From assembly GCA_902611475.1 (NCBI GenBank), contig CACLZW010000007.1, positions 1 to 64,000 of the forward strand: DNA of 64,000 nt, given 5' to 3'. Of this stretch, positions 54,363 to 64,000 are shown piece after piece. The stretch comes from an uncultured Alphaproteobacteria bacterium (lineage in GTDB: Bacteria > Pseudomonadota > Alphaproteobacteria > Rhodobacterales > Rhodobacteraceae). A program made the translations under genes and the position numbers. The first letter of the stretch is position 1, and each line of letters begins with the position of its first letter. The notes beneath the pieces were generated by a model. The model was not told where the DNA came from. It did not search any database and saw nothing but the letters and a program-made list of their open reading frames with translations.

Positions 54363-55298
54363 CTAACTGTCTACCATCGAATATGCTGCTTTGAAGAGTT
54401 TTTCGCACAATACATCATCATAAACTTGGCTGTTTGGACTTTTCATAGGCCATCCACCCTTTCTACTTTCTTTATCCTTATAAATTCCTGTCTGACTGAA
54501 GAAACAGCCACTATAATTGGCTACGCTATCGGCAAGCAGGCAATGTAAGGTGGTTTGCGACCCAATTGTTGGATTAGTCATGCCAGCCATTGACAAAAAG
54601 GGTTTAAGTAAAACATTTTGAAAAAAAACTGGTAACGTGTGTTTTATCAAAGGAGTTTGAACCCATCCGGGGTGAATGCTTACAGAGGTTATATTTGAAC
54701 TTTTTAATAACTTTGCTTGATGCCTTGAGTAGAGAACTTGTGCCAATTTTGATTGATTATAGGCATCCCAACCTACATATCTTTTCTTTTCAAAATTTAG
54801 ATCGCCTAAATCTATTGAGCCCTTCTCATGAAGAACACTGGATGTATGCACAATCCTTGATCCCTTAGCTTTTTTTAATTTTGGTAGTAGTAATTCAGTT
54901 AATAAGAAATGGCCTAAAAAATTAACTCCAAATTGCAACTCAAATCCATCTTTTGTTCTTTTGTGAGGAGTGTTCATCACCGCTGCGTTATTTACGAGAC
55001 CATCAAGGCGCGAAAATTTTTTATTAAAAACTTTGATGAAGTCTCTCACAGAGTCAAGTGAGTCTAGTTCGAGTAGCAAATTATGGATATTTTTATTGGA
55101 AGTTTCTTCAATGATCTCGGCACTAATTTTTTTTGCAAGTTCAACATTTCTTGATGCACATATTATTGTAGCTGATTGCTTTGCCAATTGTTTTACAATT
55201 GCTAGGCCTATTCCTGAGGTTGTTCCTGTTACAATATAAATTTTTCCAGAGAGATCTTTTTGAAGTGTCTCTTTTGAGCAAACAAGTTCTTTAGCCAT
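54363..55298 (-). CDS. SDR-family oxidoreductase (retinol dehydrogenase-like)
   Basis: A 311-residue SDR with VTGTTSGIG (near 18-26), NNAAVMN near 97-103, the active-site Ser in HTSSVLHE, YNQSK (Tyr and Lys catalytic pair) near 180-184, and HPGWVQTPL. The long C-terminal part and QFGVNFLGHFLLTELLLPKL layout match the RDH/WWOX-like group common in soil and marine bacteria. Substrate unknown. It converges on the serine hydrolase gene with 157 bases between. Confidence 0.83.
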   Translation of the reverse strand: MAKELVCSKETLQKDLSGKIYIVTGTTSGIGLAIVKQLAKQSATIICASRNVELAKKISAEIIEETSNKNIHNLLLELDSLDSVRDFIKVFNKKFSRLDGLVNNAAVMNTPHKRTKDGFELQFGVNFLGHFLLTELLLPKLKKAKGSRIVHTSSVLHEKGSIDLGDLNFEKKRYVGWDAYNQSKLAQVLYSRHQAKLLKSSNITSVSIHPGWVQTPLIKHTLPVFFQNVLLKPFLSMAGMTNPTIGSQTTLHCLLADSVANYSGCFFSQTGIYKDKESRKGGWPMKSPNSQVYDDVLCEKLFKAAYSMVDS

Positions 55299-55370
55299 GA
55301 AGTTCCTTAAAGTGAGATGAAATAGATTTAGTCTCTTCTTTGAACTTTTAAAATGTTATTGTCAATACCC

Positions 55371-55465
55371 ATCTGTCGCACACTGCAAGAACATAATACA
55401 CGTGGGCCCCATGTCCCATGCGTGCGAGAGGAGCACTTAGTATGTTCTCGGAGTGTGCAGTAGAT
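55371..55465. repeat. Intergenic repeat, copy 2: 95-base element with 25-base imperfect inverted ends
   Basis: The left arm 55371-55395 is the complement of the right arm 55441-55465 at 20 of 25 positions. Shared core: TATGTTCT, one variable base, G, one variable base, AGTGTGC, then a final AGAT. The 45-base centre contains GGGCCC and GTGCGAGAGGAGCAC-like GC-rich text, unlike the AT-rich surroundings. It lies between two start sides (SDR gene upstream region and Rieske 3' end). No reading frame inside. Confidence 0.65.
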
Positions 55466-55545
55466 ACGGTGATTTTGTTTTTGAACTTAGTTGTTTTTAG
55501 AAATTCCTCTGGCTTTGTCATGAATATTCACTAGAAATACAGACG

Positions 55546-56064
55546 CTAGGCAAGTTCAAGCACAATTTTTCCGTTAGATCTATTCAACTTATGCTCTGGA
55601 ACAATCATTGGATCTCCTGATGATTTACCTGCGACTCCCAGCCCATTTGAGTCAAACTCACTTGAGTGGTACCTACCACGTTTAGTACAGGCGAATGGCA
55701 CATTAGGGTCACCTGTTAGGCCGATGGCTTTTCCTTTGTGGGGGCAGGTCAATTCAACAATCAGGTAGTCTTTATCTCTCCGCATTACCGCAACATATTG
55801 CGTCTGTCCAGTTCCTGCATAGTTTGCACTATCATTCGGTCGGGCAATTACACTAACATCTCCAGGTTTAAGTTGTGAAATATCAATGCTCCCAGGACCA
55901 TTTTCAAGTCGCAGAACTTGTTTAAGCCCCATCGGAATATCGGTTGGGATATCAGCCCAACCACTTAAATCTGCAGTTGTTGCTGCATTAAGCACAGCTG
56001 GACATAAGAATGTTGCAGTGCTAGCAAGAGTGACAATGACATGTCGACGAGAAATTTTTTTCAT
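55546..56064 (-). CDS. Rieske-type [2Fe-2S] domain protein with Tat-like signal
   Basis: A 172-residue protein. The N-terminus (KKISRRHVIVTLAS) has a twin-arginine motif and a hydrophobic stretch ending in AVLNAA, so it is probably exported folded. The first cluster ligand pair is the normal C-x-H (CPHKGKAIG, near 107-115). The second is FACTKRGRYHSSEF, where Cys and His are six residues apart instead of the usual two. It lies seven bases after a cytochrome b561 gene, suggesting a small membrane redox pair. The local DNA is richer in G+C than the neighbours. The electron acceptor is unknown. Confidence 0.75.
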   Translation of the reverse strand: MKKISRRHVIVTLASTATFLCPAVLNAATTADLSGWADIPTDIPMGLKQVLRLENGPGSIDISQLKPGDVSVIARPNDSANYAGTGQTQYVAVMRRDKDYLIVELTCPHKGKAIGLTGDPNVPFACTKRGRYHSSEFDSNGLGVAGKSSGDPMIVPEHKLNRSNGKIVLELA

Positions 56065-56071
56065 ATTCAGG

Positions 56072-56581
56072 TTATCCTTTCTTTATTATCCATATGTTTC
56101 TAAAAGTGTTGTCACGGTCTATAAAACTATGTTTAATCGTGCCTAATAAATGGAGACCAAGAACCACGAGTAAAACCCATTTTAATGCAAAGTGAGCTTC
56201 CATGAACAAGTCCCCTAAGTCAGATCTGGCAAAGGCAACATTAATAGGAAACAATAGCTCAGCGTTTCTGAGGCCCGAAGCAGTAACGTAGCCGGTAACG
56301 ACATAAGCAACAAGAAGTGCATACAGGGTGAATTTAACTAAGGCTGCAAGCACCTTTTCCCACCATACATGATCAGAATTAGGTGGACCAACCCCGAAAG
56401 CTAGCCTCACTCCGATCCAGATAAAAACAAGTACTAAAAGGAGCTGTCCTCCCCACTGGTGAAAGACCAATGCATTTGAACCAACAATTTTATAGCTATA
56501 TAACAGTCCAGAAGTCGCCAAAGCGAACATTAGAGCGGCGGTTGTCCAATGTAACACTATTATCCCAAAAGAATATCTCAT
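56072..56581 (-). CDS. Cytochrome b561-family membrane protein
   Basis: A 169-residue protein with four membrane helices (about 4-24, 38-58, 82-102 and 133-153). Histidines in IVLHWTTA (H11), FHQWGG (near 41), EAHFALKWV and LGLHLLGTI are placed as the two pairs of haem b ligands in bacterial b561/DUF4405-like cytochromes. It likely moves electrons between quinone and a periplasmic partner, here plausibly the Rieske protein encoded immediately downstream. First gene of the pair. Confidence 0.85.
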   Translation of the reverse strand: MRYSFGIIVLHWTTAALMFALATSGLLYSYKIVGSNALVFHQWGGQLLLVLVFIWIGVRLAFGVGPPNSDHVWWEKVLAALVKFTLYALLVAYVVTGYVTASGLRNAELLFPINVAFARSDLGDLFMEAHFALKWVLLVVLGLHLLGTIKHSFIDRDNTFRNIWIIKKG

Positions 56582-56675
56582 TTCACCCTCTTTTTTGCCA
56601 CAGTGCTCTTAAATCCCAAAAAAACCTTCTATCTTGGCCGCCGTATTTCAGGCATCTAAAATATAAAACTCATCT

Positions 56676-56810
56676 TTAACTATAATTTTCCATTTCCTCG
56701 ATCTTGCTCCAAGCTCTTTTTAGAGTAGGTGTTCTACAAATTAACCTCAGAAACAGATTTGGTTTGGTAAATAGTATGGATCGGTAACTTGGCAAGAGAC
56801 TGGCAAACAT
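56676..56810 (-). pseudogene. Small 44-codon frame, possible gene remnant
   Basis: ATG at 56810 to TAA at 56676-56678; the product contains LICRTPTLKRAWSKIEEME. There is no ribosome-binding site. A second frame at 57843-58031 has ICSNISHHPAFNKAWSKAEA, so both share IC and AWSK-E in the same reading frame, together with the identical bases AGCTTGGAGCAA. This suggests two fragments of one decayed gene family. Function unknown. Confidence 0.3.
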
Positions 56811-56848
56811 TTTCAGATTATCATTTGGTATGCCATTCGACTTATGAA

Positions 56849-56894
56849 GCACACTGGGTGTGCAGATAGTATGTTCTTGAAGTGTGCAGCAGAT
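56849..56894 (+). repeat. Intergenic repeat, copy 3 (compact form)
   Basis: The right-hand part 56870-56894 matches the right arm of copy 2 (55441-55465) at 22 of 25 positions. It is preceded by GCACACTGGGTGTGC (56849-56863), a six-base palindrome around TGG, which looks like a left arm shortened and moved next to the right arm. Confidence 0.6.
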
Positions 56895-57052
56895 GGTTTG
56901 CTAACCTTAGAAAAATTAAAGATTTATTAAGAAATAGTAGTGTTTTTCATTTGCTTGAAAGATGTGAAACCTTTACCTTTCTAACGGGGATTGAGGCAAT
57001 CAATGTTACCAACTATTTTTTAACAAACTTTTAAATTAATCATGGAGAAAAA

Positions 57053-57442
57053 ATGTCAGGACTAAGAAAAAACTCAGATCAAATTTGTAGCGTTATTCAA
57101 GTAAGCGTAAAAGGAGATCCTGATGAATTTAAAAATTGGGTCAAAAACCGATCATCAAAATATGTTTTAGATTTAAATGAAGAGAAACTTATAAGCTATG
57201 AATGGCATTTTTCTGATGATGGAAGAGAAGCAACATTAGTAGAGTTATTAGTAGATAGTGAAGGATATATGCAACGCCTAAAAAATCATATGGTAAGCCC
57301 TATTGCAGCAGAAATTACAGATCTAGTTAATTTTAAGGGATGGCATATTTATGGTAATGCAAAACCAGATTTGAAGGAAGCTCTTCGGCCAATGGGAGCT
57401 ACTTTTCAAAGTTACTTTTTCGGATTTAATCACTCAATATAA
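57053..57442 (+). CDS. Small protein, possibly of the antibiotic-biosynthesis-monooxygenase (ABM) ferredoxin-like fold
   Basis: A 129-residue protein with no signal peptide or membrane segment. The pattern VIQVSVKGDPDEFKNWVKNR, then LISYEWHFSDDGREATLVEL, then GYMQRLKNH resembles the beta-alpha-beta-beta order of ABM-like dimeric alpha+beta barrels, with a C-terminal GWHIYGNAKPDL stretch. I cannot assign a reaction; ABM relatives include quinol monooxygenases and haem-degrading enzymes. It is preceded by GGAG and followed after 93 bases by an NTF2-like gene. Confidence 0.6.
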   Translation: MSGLRKNSDQICSVIQVSVKGDPDEFKNWVKNRSSKYVLDLNEEKLISYEWHFSDDGREATLVELLVDSEGYMQRLKNHMVSPIAAEITDLVNFKGWHIYGNAKPDLKEALRPMGATFQSYFFGFNHSI

Positions 57443-57535
57443 AGAGTCAAAAATCTTAACAGAGATTGACATAGAGAAGTTTTTAAAACAATAGACTGGT
57501 GTCAGTTATATACCTTTCAAAATATCAAGAAGTTA

Positions 57536-57886
57536 ATGAATAAATTCATACGACAAATAAATATCATAAAAAATAACGACTTAGAAACACTAGAAAACCT
57601 CTTACATGACGATTTTATGTTCATTCGTGAAAGTGGACTCATTACAAGAGATGAATTCGTAGAACATATAAAAATACTACGAACTGACAGTGGAGGACTT
57701 AAATTTCTTGACTTTAAATGTTGCTATGAGGATGAAAATACTCTTGTCTGGCAGGATCTTTTTCACGATCCAAAAGATAACAAGCGTTTCGTTGTTACCA
57801 ATTTTGACGCTTATAAAGAAAACAAATTGTGGAGGACAATGATTAATCCATTAGTGGTAGATTCAGCTCTGGAAAAGATAAAGTAA
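57536..57886 (+). CDS. NTF2/SnoaL-like domain protein
   Basis: A 116-residue protein with the cone-shaped NTF2-like pattern: an initial helix (IRQINIIKNNDLETLENLLHD), ESGLITRDEFVEHIK, then four strands ending in FDAYKENKLWRTMINPLVV. DUF4440/SnoaL members include ketosteroid isomerase-like enzymes and carriers; the absence of an obvious catalytic Asp pair leaves the role open. No Shine-Dalgarno of note. Confidence 0.65.
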   Translation: MNKFIRQINIIKNNDLETLENLLHDDFMFIRESGLITRDEFVEHIKILRTDSGGLKFLDFKCCYEDENTLVWQDLFHDPKDNKRFVVTNFDAYKENKLWRTMINPLVVDSALEKIK

Positions 57887-58293
57887 TATTTTTACCTATT
57901 ATCTTTTTGCCTTCACTCTCAAATGCTTTGGCTGTTGCTTCGGCTTTGCTCCAAGCTTTGTTAAAAGCAGGATGGTGGCTAATGTTGCTACAAATGTTAT
58001 CATATCCGATATATAGTAGGCTTTGGTCCTTTTACAAGTGAGTGTAAAAATTAACTGTTACTATACAGAGATAGTGATCAGACCAACTATCAGTTAAAGA
58101 AACATGCATCTTTAAGGGTTAACAGTTTTAAACCAAAGATCACTTCTTCAGTTAACAATAGGTTTTTAAGATTATTCTTATTTTATTATGAAAGACTTAC
58201 AATCGGCTTTTCGTTTCACTGCGATCCAAATTGTACAAATGTCAATAGACTAGCTGGGTTGAGGTTAAGTTATTGTATTTATTAGGGAATTTG
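57887..58293. other. Intergenic region with a decayed reading frame, adjoining tRNA-Leu
   Basis: 407 bases. On the minus strand a frame is open from 58031 to a stop at 57843 without ATG, GTG or TTG; it encodes YIGYDNICSNISHHPAF and NKAWSKAEATAKAF, related to the small frame at 56676-56810. The remainder holds no recognisable gene, terminator or RNA. Confidence 0.45.
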
Positions 58294-58378
58294 TGGTGCG
58301 GGTGATAGGACTTGAACCTACACGCCCGAAGGCGCCAGAACCTAAATCTGGTGCGTCTACCAATTTCGCCACACCCGC
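58294..58378 (-). tRNA. tRNA-Leu (anticodon UAG)
   Basis: An 85-base cloverleaf with encoded CCA. The acceptor stem GCGGGTG pairs with CACCCGC, the anticodon stem CCAGA/TCTGG encloses TTTAGGT, giving UAG, the T-arm is GTAGG-TTCAAGT-CCTAT, and there is the long variable arm (CGCCTTCGGGCG) of class II tRNAs. A discriminator A precedes CCA. Its 3' end faces the accessory stretch. Confidence 0.95.
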
Positions 58379-58481
58379 AATAATTAAGTAATAGCAACAA
58401 TAATGGAAATTTAAATAAAAAAAACAACTTTCATTTTTTTAGAACAATTAGATGAGAAGGACCAGCATATGATTTCATTAA

Positions 58482-58950
<469 letters not shown>

Positions 58951-58987
58951 ATAGAACTTTAATTCAAACTTAAAAAGGGGTTATTTT

Positions 58988-60394
58988 ATGACTATTAAAA
59001 AAGTACTGAGTGAAATAAAAAAAGGTGATTATGAATACGTTGATATGAGGTTTACTGACCCTAGGGGGAAGCTTCAACACGTAACGGTGATGGCTTCCGA
59101 AGTAGACGAAGGTTTCCTTAAAAGCGGGTGGATGTTTGATGGATCTTCTATAGCGGGCTGGAAGTCCATTAATGAGTCCGATATGAAACTGATGCCAGAC
59201 CTTGATTCTGGTTATCTGGATCCCTTTTATTCTGAAAAAACATACTGTTTACACTGCAATGTCGTGGAACCAGAGAGTGGAAAGCTCTACGGAAGGGATC
59301 CAAGAAGTACAGCGGTAAAAGCAGAAGAATACCTCAAAAAAACTAAGATCGGAACAAAGGCATTTTTTGGGCCAGAAGCAGAATTTTTTCTTTTCGATGA
59401 TGTTAAGTTTTCAAACTCAATGAATAAGGTTAGTTTCGAAGTAGATGCTATGGATGCATCATGGAATACAGATACCAGCTATGAAATGGGTAATATGGGG
59501 CATAGACCAGGGGTTAAGGGCGGCTATTTCCCAGTAAATCCCACTGATGCTGGTCAAGATATCAGATCCGAGATGTTGTCCACGATGAAGAGAATGGGAA
59601 TGAAAGTTGACAAACATCATCACGAAGTAGCTTCATGTCAGCATGAGCTTGGTCTAGTTTTTGACTCTTTGAAAGCTCAGGGAGATAACCTTCAAAAATA
59701 TAAGTACGTTATCCAGAATGTGGCTCACTCTTACGGCAAATCTGCTACTTTTATGCCAAAACCAGTTGCTAATGACAACGGGACAGGAATGCATACAAAC
59801 ATGTCAATATGGGATGGAAACAGCCCTGTTTTCGCTGGTAAAGAATATGCTGGATTATCAAAAAATGCGCTTTACTACATTGGCGGAATACTGAAGCATG
59901 CCAAGGCATTGAATGCTTTCACAAATCCTTCTACGAATTCATACAAGAGGCTAATACCTGGATTTGAAGCTCCTGTTTTACTAGCGTTTTCAGCGAAGAA
60001 TAGATCTGCTAGCATCAGAATTCCATACGTGGAGTCATCCAAAGCAACTAGAGTAGAGGCTAGATTCCCAGATCCAACGGCTAACCCATATCTTTCTTTT
60101 GCGGCATTGTTAATGGCTGGATTGGACGGAATAAAGAACAAAATTGATCCAGGAGAGGCTGCAACCAAAGATTTATATGACCTACCTCCAGACGAATTGG
60201 CATCTATTCCTACAGTTTGTGGTAGCCTTAGGGAGGCTTTGAACAGCTTGGAAAATGACCATGATTTTCTTCTTCACGGAGACGTATTTAACGTTGATCA
60301 ACTTGAAGGATATATGGATCTTAAGTGGGAAGAAGTATACGCTGTCGAACATACACCTCATCCAGTAGAATATGGACTCTATTATTCGCTTTGA
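58988..60394 (+). CDS. glnA: Glutamine synthetase type I
   Basis: A 468-residue GSI of standard length. DGSSIAGW near 50-57, the metal-binding FFGPEAEFF, the ATP site NDNGTGMH, the SRSASIRIP-like NRSASIRIPYV, and the adenylylation site KDLYDLPPDEL (Tyr near 397) are all present. The adenylylation Tyr and upstream glnB indicate GSI-beta regulation by ATase and PII. AAGGGG precedes the ATG. A perfect 10-base hairpin lies 17 bases after the stop. Confidence 0.97.
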   Translation: MTIKKVLSEIKKGDYEYVDMRFTDPRGKLQHVTVMASEVDEGFLKSGWMFDGSSIAGWKSINESDMKLMPDLDSGYLDPFYSEKTYCLHCNVVEPESGKLYGRDPRSTAVKAEEYLKKTKIGTKAFFGPEAEFFLFDDVKFSNSMNKVSFEVDAMDASWNTDTSYEMGNMGHRPGVKGGYFPVNPTDAGQDIRSEMLSTMKRMGMKVDKHHHEVASCQHELGLVFDSLKAQGDNLQKYKYVIQNVAHSYGKSATFMPKPVANDNGTGMHTNMSIWDGNSPVFAGKEYAGLSKNALYYIGGILKHAKALNAFTNPSTNSYKRLIPGFEAPVLLAFSAKNRSASIRIPYVESSKATRVEARFPDPTANPYLSFAALLMAGLDGIKNKIDPGEAATKDLYDLPPDELASIPTVCGSLREALNSLENDHDFLLHGDVFNVDQLEGYMDLKWEEVYAVEHTPHPVEYGLYYSL

Positions 60395-60411
60395 AGTTTT
60401 TAATTCTTAGA

Positions 60412-60437
60412 AAGGCGTAAGCAAGCTCTTACGCCTT
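60412..60437. terminator. Strong hairpin after glnA
   Basis: AAGGCGTAAG and CTTACGCCTT form ten perfect pairs around CAAGCT. No T-run follows on either strand, so termination by this element alone is uncertain; it may protect the glnA 3' end or reduce read-through into parE. Confidence 0.55.
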
Positions 60438-60505
60438 AAAGCTTCTTGTACACTTTACTATTAATTTCGAAATGATTAGTGTAAAGCTATAACGTTTTTT
60501 ATTAG

Positions 60506-62479
<1,974 letters not shown>

Positions 62480-62487
62480 CTTACACC

Positions 62488-63660
62488 TTGGATGAACAAC
62501 TAAATAAGTTTCTTTTAGCAACTCAAAAACCACCAGTTATGGAGGTAAGAGAGTGGTTAAAACTTCAAAGGAAATCTAAAAAACCGCTCTTAAATCTGAG
62601 CCAAGCTGCACCGATGTCTCCACCTCCTGACAACTTGCTTAAATATCTGTCCGAGCAATCTCTTTTGACAGAAAACCATTTATATGGTGATGTTCTTGGT
62701 GATATTCCTTTAAGAGAGAAGATAGTTAATTTATGGAATGAAGAGTATAGCTCTTCGATTTGTATTAATAACGTAGCTATAACTTCTGGATGCAATCAGG
62801 CTTTTTGCGCAGCGGTATCTACCATCGCTACTGCAGGGGACTCTATTCTTGTACCCGTTCCTTGGTATTTTAATCATGAAATGTGGTTAGCAATTCAAGG
62901 CATAAATATCATACCTATACCCTGTGATATGGATATGCTTCCTAATGTTGAGGCGATCGAGAAACTTATCGACCAAAAAACTAAAGCAATTGTTTTGGTC
63001 ACCCCTAATAACCCAACAGGTGTTGAGTATCCCTCGAAGCTAGTTAGAAATATTAGCAATCTAGCTAGGGGCAATAATTTAAAATTGATAATTGACGAAA
63101 CTTATAAGAACTTTGGTAATAAACAAAGTAACATTCTTTATGAGGGAAAATGGGATAGGCATATAATACAACTTTATTCTTTTTCAAAGGTATTTAGATT
63201 AACAGGACACCGCGTGGGACTAATGGTTGCGTCCAAGTCTTTTATAAAGCAAGTAGAAAAATTTCTTGATACTACTACTATTTGTCCAAATAGATTGGCT
63301 CAAAAAGCAGCATATTTTGGCTTACTTAACTTGCAGGAATTTATGCTAAAAGAAAAGTTAAAGATAGAAAAACTCAAAGATACTTTTGAAAGAGAGCTAC
63401 GAAATATTAAAAACTGGGAACTATTAGGTATCGGTGGTTATTTTGCGTATCTAGGTTATAATTCTAAGTTGGACTCTATATCATTAGCCAAAAAACTTCT
63501 AGCTGAACAAAACATACTTACGATACCAGGCGAAATGTTTTTTCCTAAGTCAAAAAACCTCTTTATAAAAGAGAAACGCTCAATTAGAATTGCGTTTGCA
63601 AATTCTACATATGAAGAAATAATTGATCTGTTCAAAAGACTCAGGAAGTTTGTTTTATAA
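62488..63660 (+). CDS. PLP-dependent class I/II aminotransferase
   Basis: A 390-residue fold type I enzyme. LSQAAPMSPPPDNLL near 37-51, the NNPTGVEYP motif near 173-181, DETYKNFG, and the PLP lysine in SFSKVFRLTGHRVG (near 233) identify the family. Substrate not predictable; aspartate/aromatic or methionine-type specificity is possible. The only start in the expected place is a TTG at 62488, eight bases after parE, without a good ribosome-binding site; the first ATG, 17 codons later, gives MEVREWLK and is the alternative. Confidence 0.88.
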   Translation: MDEQLNKFLLATQKPPVMEVREWLKLQRKSKKPLLNLSQAAPMSPPPDNLLKYLSEQSLLTENHLYGDVLGDIPLREKIVNLWNEEYSSSICINNVAITSGCNQAFCAAVSTIATAGDSILVPVPWYFNHEMWLAIQGINIIPIPCDMDMLPNVEAIEKLIDQKTKAIVLVTPNNPTGVEYPSKLVRNISNLARGNNLKLIIDETYKNFGNKQSNILYEGKWDRHIIQLYSFSKVFRLTGHRVGLMVASKSFIKQVEKFLDTTTICPNRLAQKAAYFGLLNLQEFMLKEKLKIEKLKDTFERELRNIKNWELLGIGGYFAYLGYNSKLDSISLAKKLLAEQNILTIPGEMFFPKSKNLFIKEKRSIRIAFANSTYEEIIDLFKRLRKFVL

Positions 63661-63683
63661 TGTAATGTTTGATAGGAGAAAGT

Positions 63684-64000
63684 GTGGCAGGCCTCAAAGG
63701 AAATATCAGTAAGTTTTTTGCATGGATAATGGTATCCATCGTAATAATAAGCTTAGCAGGATTTGGGATTCAAGATGTAATTTTGGGTTCTACCGGACGA
63801 AACATAGCTACTGTTGGAAAAGAAAAAATATCTATCAAGGAGTTTGTCAGAAGTGTAGAAAATGAAATTGTCAATTTTTCAAAAGAAAACAGCATAAATT
63901 TAACCATAGAAGAAGCAAAAAATTATGGCTTAATAAATAAAGCTTTGAGCGATCTTATAGCAAAAAAAATTTTTGATGATCTCTTAAAAAATAACGAAAT
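63684..64000 (+). CDS. SurA/PpiD-type peptidyl-prolyl isomerase, N-terminal part
   Basis: A GTG at 63684 with AGGAGA seven bases upstream opens a frame that runs off the window after 105 codons. It begins with a membrane helix (FFAWIMVSIVIISLAGFGIQ) followed by IATVGKEKISIKEFVRSVE, the N-terminal SurA/PpiD chaperone region. In relatives this is an inner-membrane-anchored periplasmic folding factor, followed by trp genes in Rhodobacterales. The PPIase domain itself lies outside the window. Confidence 0.8.
   Translation, partial: MAGLKGNISKFFAWIMVSIVIISLAGFGIQDVILGSTGRNIATVGKEKISIKEFVRSVENEIVNFSKENSINLTIEEAKNYGLINKALSDLIAKKIFDDLLKNNE

Larger units (their letters stand above)
56582..57052. other. 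Intergenic region with repeat copy 3 and a small minus-strand reading frame
   Basis: 471 bases. It contains a 44-codon minus-strand frame (56676-56810), repeat copy 3 (56849-56894) and the presumed promoter of the following gene. A modest ribosome-binding site (GGAG, eight bases before the ATG at 57053) belongs to that gene. No RNA gene recognised. Confidence 0.5.

Noticed and set aside
55371-55465. Possible integron attC site
   Set aside because: It is an imperfect inverted repeat between cassette-like genes, but I find no GTTRRRY/RYYYAAC core pair at its ends and no integrase gene in the window.
57843-58031. Minus-strand open frame as a real gene
   Set aside because: It has no ATG, GTG or TTG near its beginning and overlaps the end of the NTF2-like gene; treated as a remnant.
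58294-58378. tRNA-Leu as a phage or island attachment site with a duplicated 3' end
   Set aside because: I looked for a second copy of the tRNA 3' end (GGTGCGGGTGATAGGACTTG) between 52.7 and 58 kb and saw none; no integrase is present.

Overview
This window looks like a piece of an AT-rich, gene-dense (streamlined, probably marine) alphaproteobacterial chromosome. The closest visible relationship is to Rhodobacterales. I infer this from gene order: ntrB-ntrC-ntrY-ntrX-trkA-hfq-hflX, the block lpd-lipA-ratA facing pncC-pgpA-ispF-ispD, glnB-glnA followed by parE, accB-accC-aat, and tig-clpP-clpX. NtrC and NtrX both lack the GAFTGA loop, as known for Rhodobacter capsulatus NtrC. No rRNA, CRISPR array, transposase, integrase or phage gene was seen.

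Layout. 1-9.9 kb: a long minus-strand run led by a YejABEF-type peptide ABC importer, followed by a HIT protein, an SDR, two small-molecule exporters, a TfoX-domain protein and a class III cyclase with a TolB-like region that runs off the left edge. 10.4-18.7 kb: a minus-strand catabolic operon (extradiol-type VOC protein, fumarylacetoacetate-hydrolase-family protein, two paralogous aromatic-hydroxylase-type flavoproteins, a complete TRAP transporter, a second VOC protein). A BKACE-family enzyme is divergent from it, with thymidine kinase and a C92-type peptidase downstream. 20.9-30 kb: nitrogen and stress regulation (hflX, hfq, trkA, ntrX, ntrY, ntrC, ntrB). 30.1-39.3 kb: isoprenoid, phospholipid, lipoate and queuosine housekeeping genes plus a large AsmA-like protein. 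39.4-52.7 kb: core genes (peroxiredoxin, bactofilin, prfB, rne, accBC, aat, mlaD, NDUFA12-like, clpX, clpP, tig, a thioesterase and a DDAH-type hydrolase).

52.7-58.3 kb is the loosest, most accessory part. It holds a beta-lactamase-fold hydrolase, an SDR, a Rieske/cytochrome b561 pair of visibly higher GC and two small alpha+beta proteins. They are separated by long intergenic gaps with a family of related inverted repeats and two decayed reading frames, and the stretch ends at a tRNA-Leu(UAG). 58.6-64 kb returns to core: glnB-glnA, parE, a PLP aminotransferase and the start of a SurA/PpiD-type periplasmic chaperone.

How the genes fit together. The PII protein, glutamine synthetase and the two Ntr two-component systems form a nitrogen circuit split between 24-30 kb and 58.6-60.4 kb. 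The TRAP/VOC/FAH/flavoprotein operon reads as uptake, ring hydroxylation and ring cleavage of an unidentified aromatic acid. The most notable oddities are: parE, whose conserved N-terminus has no ATG, GTG or TTG start and fits an ATT start after a good ribosome-binding site; the intergenic repeat family at 52.9, 55.4 and 56.9 kb; a Rieske protein with abnormal ligand spacing; and the catabolic operon of unknown substrate. I found no clearly new defence or mobile system.
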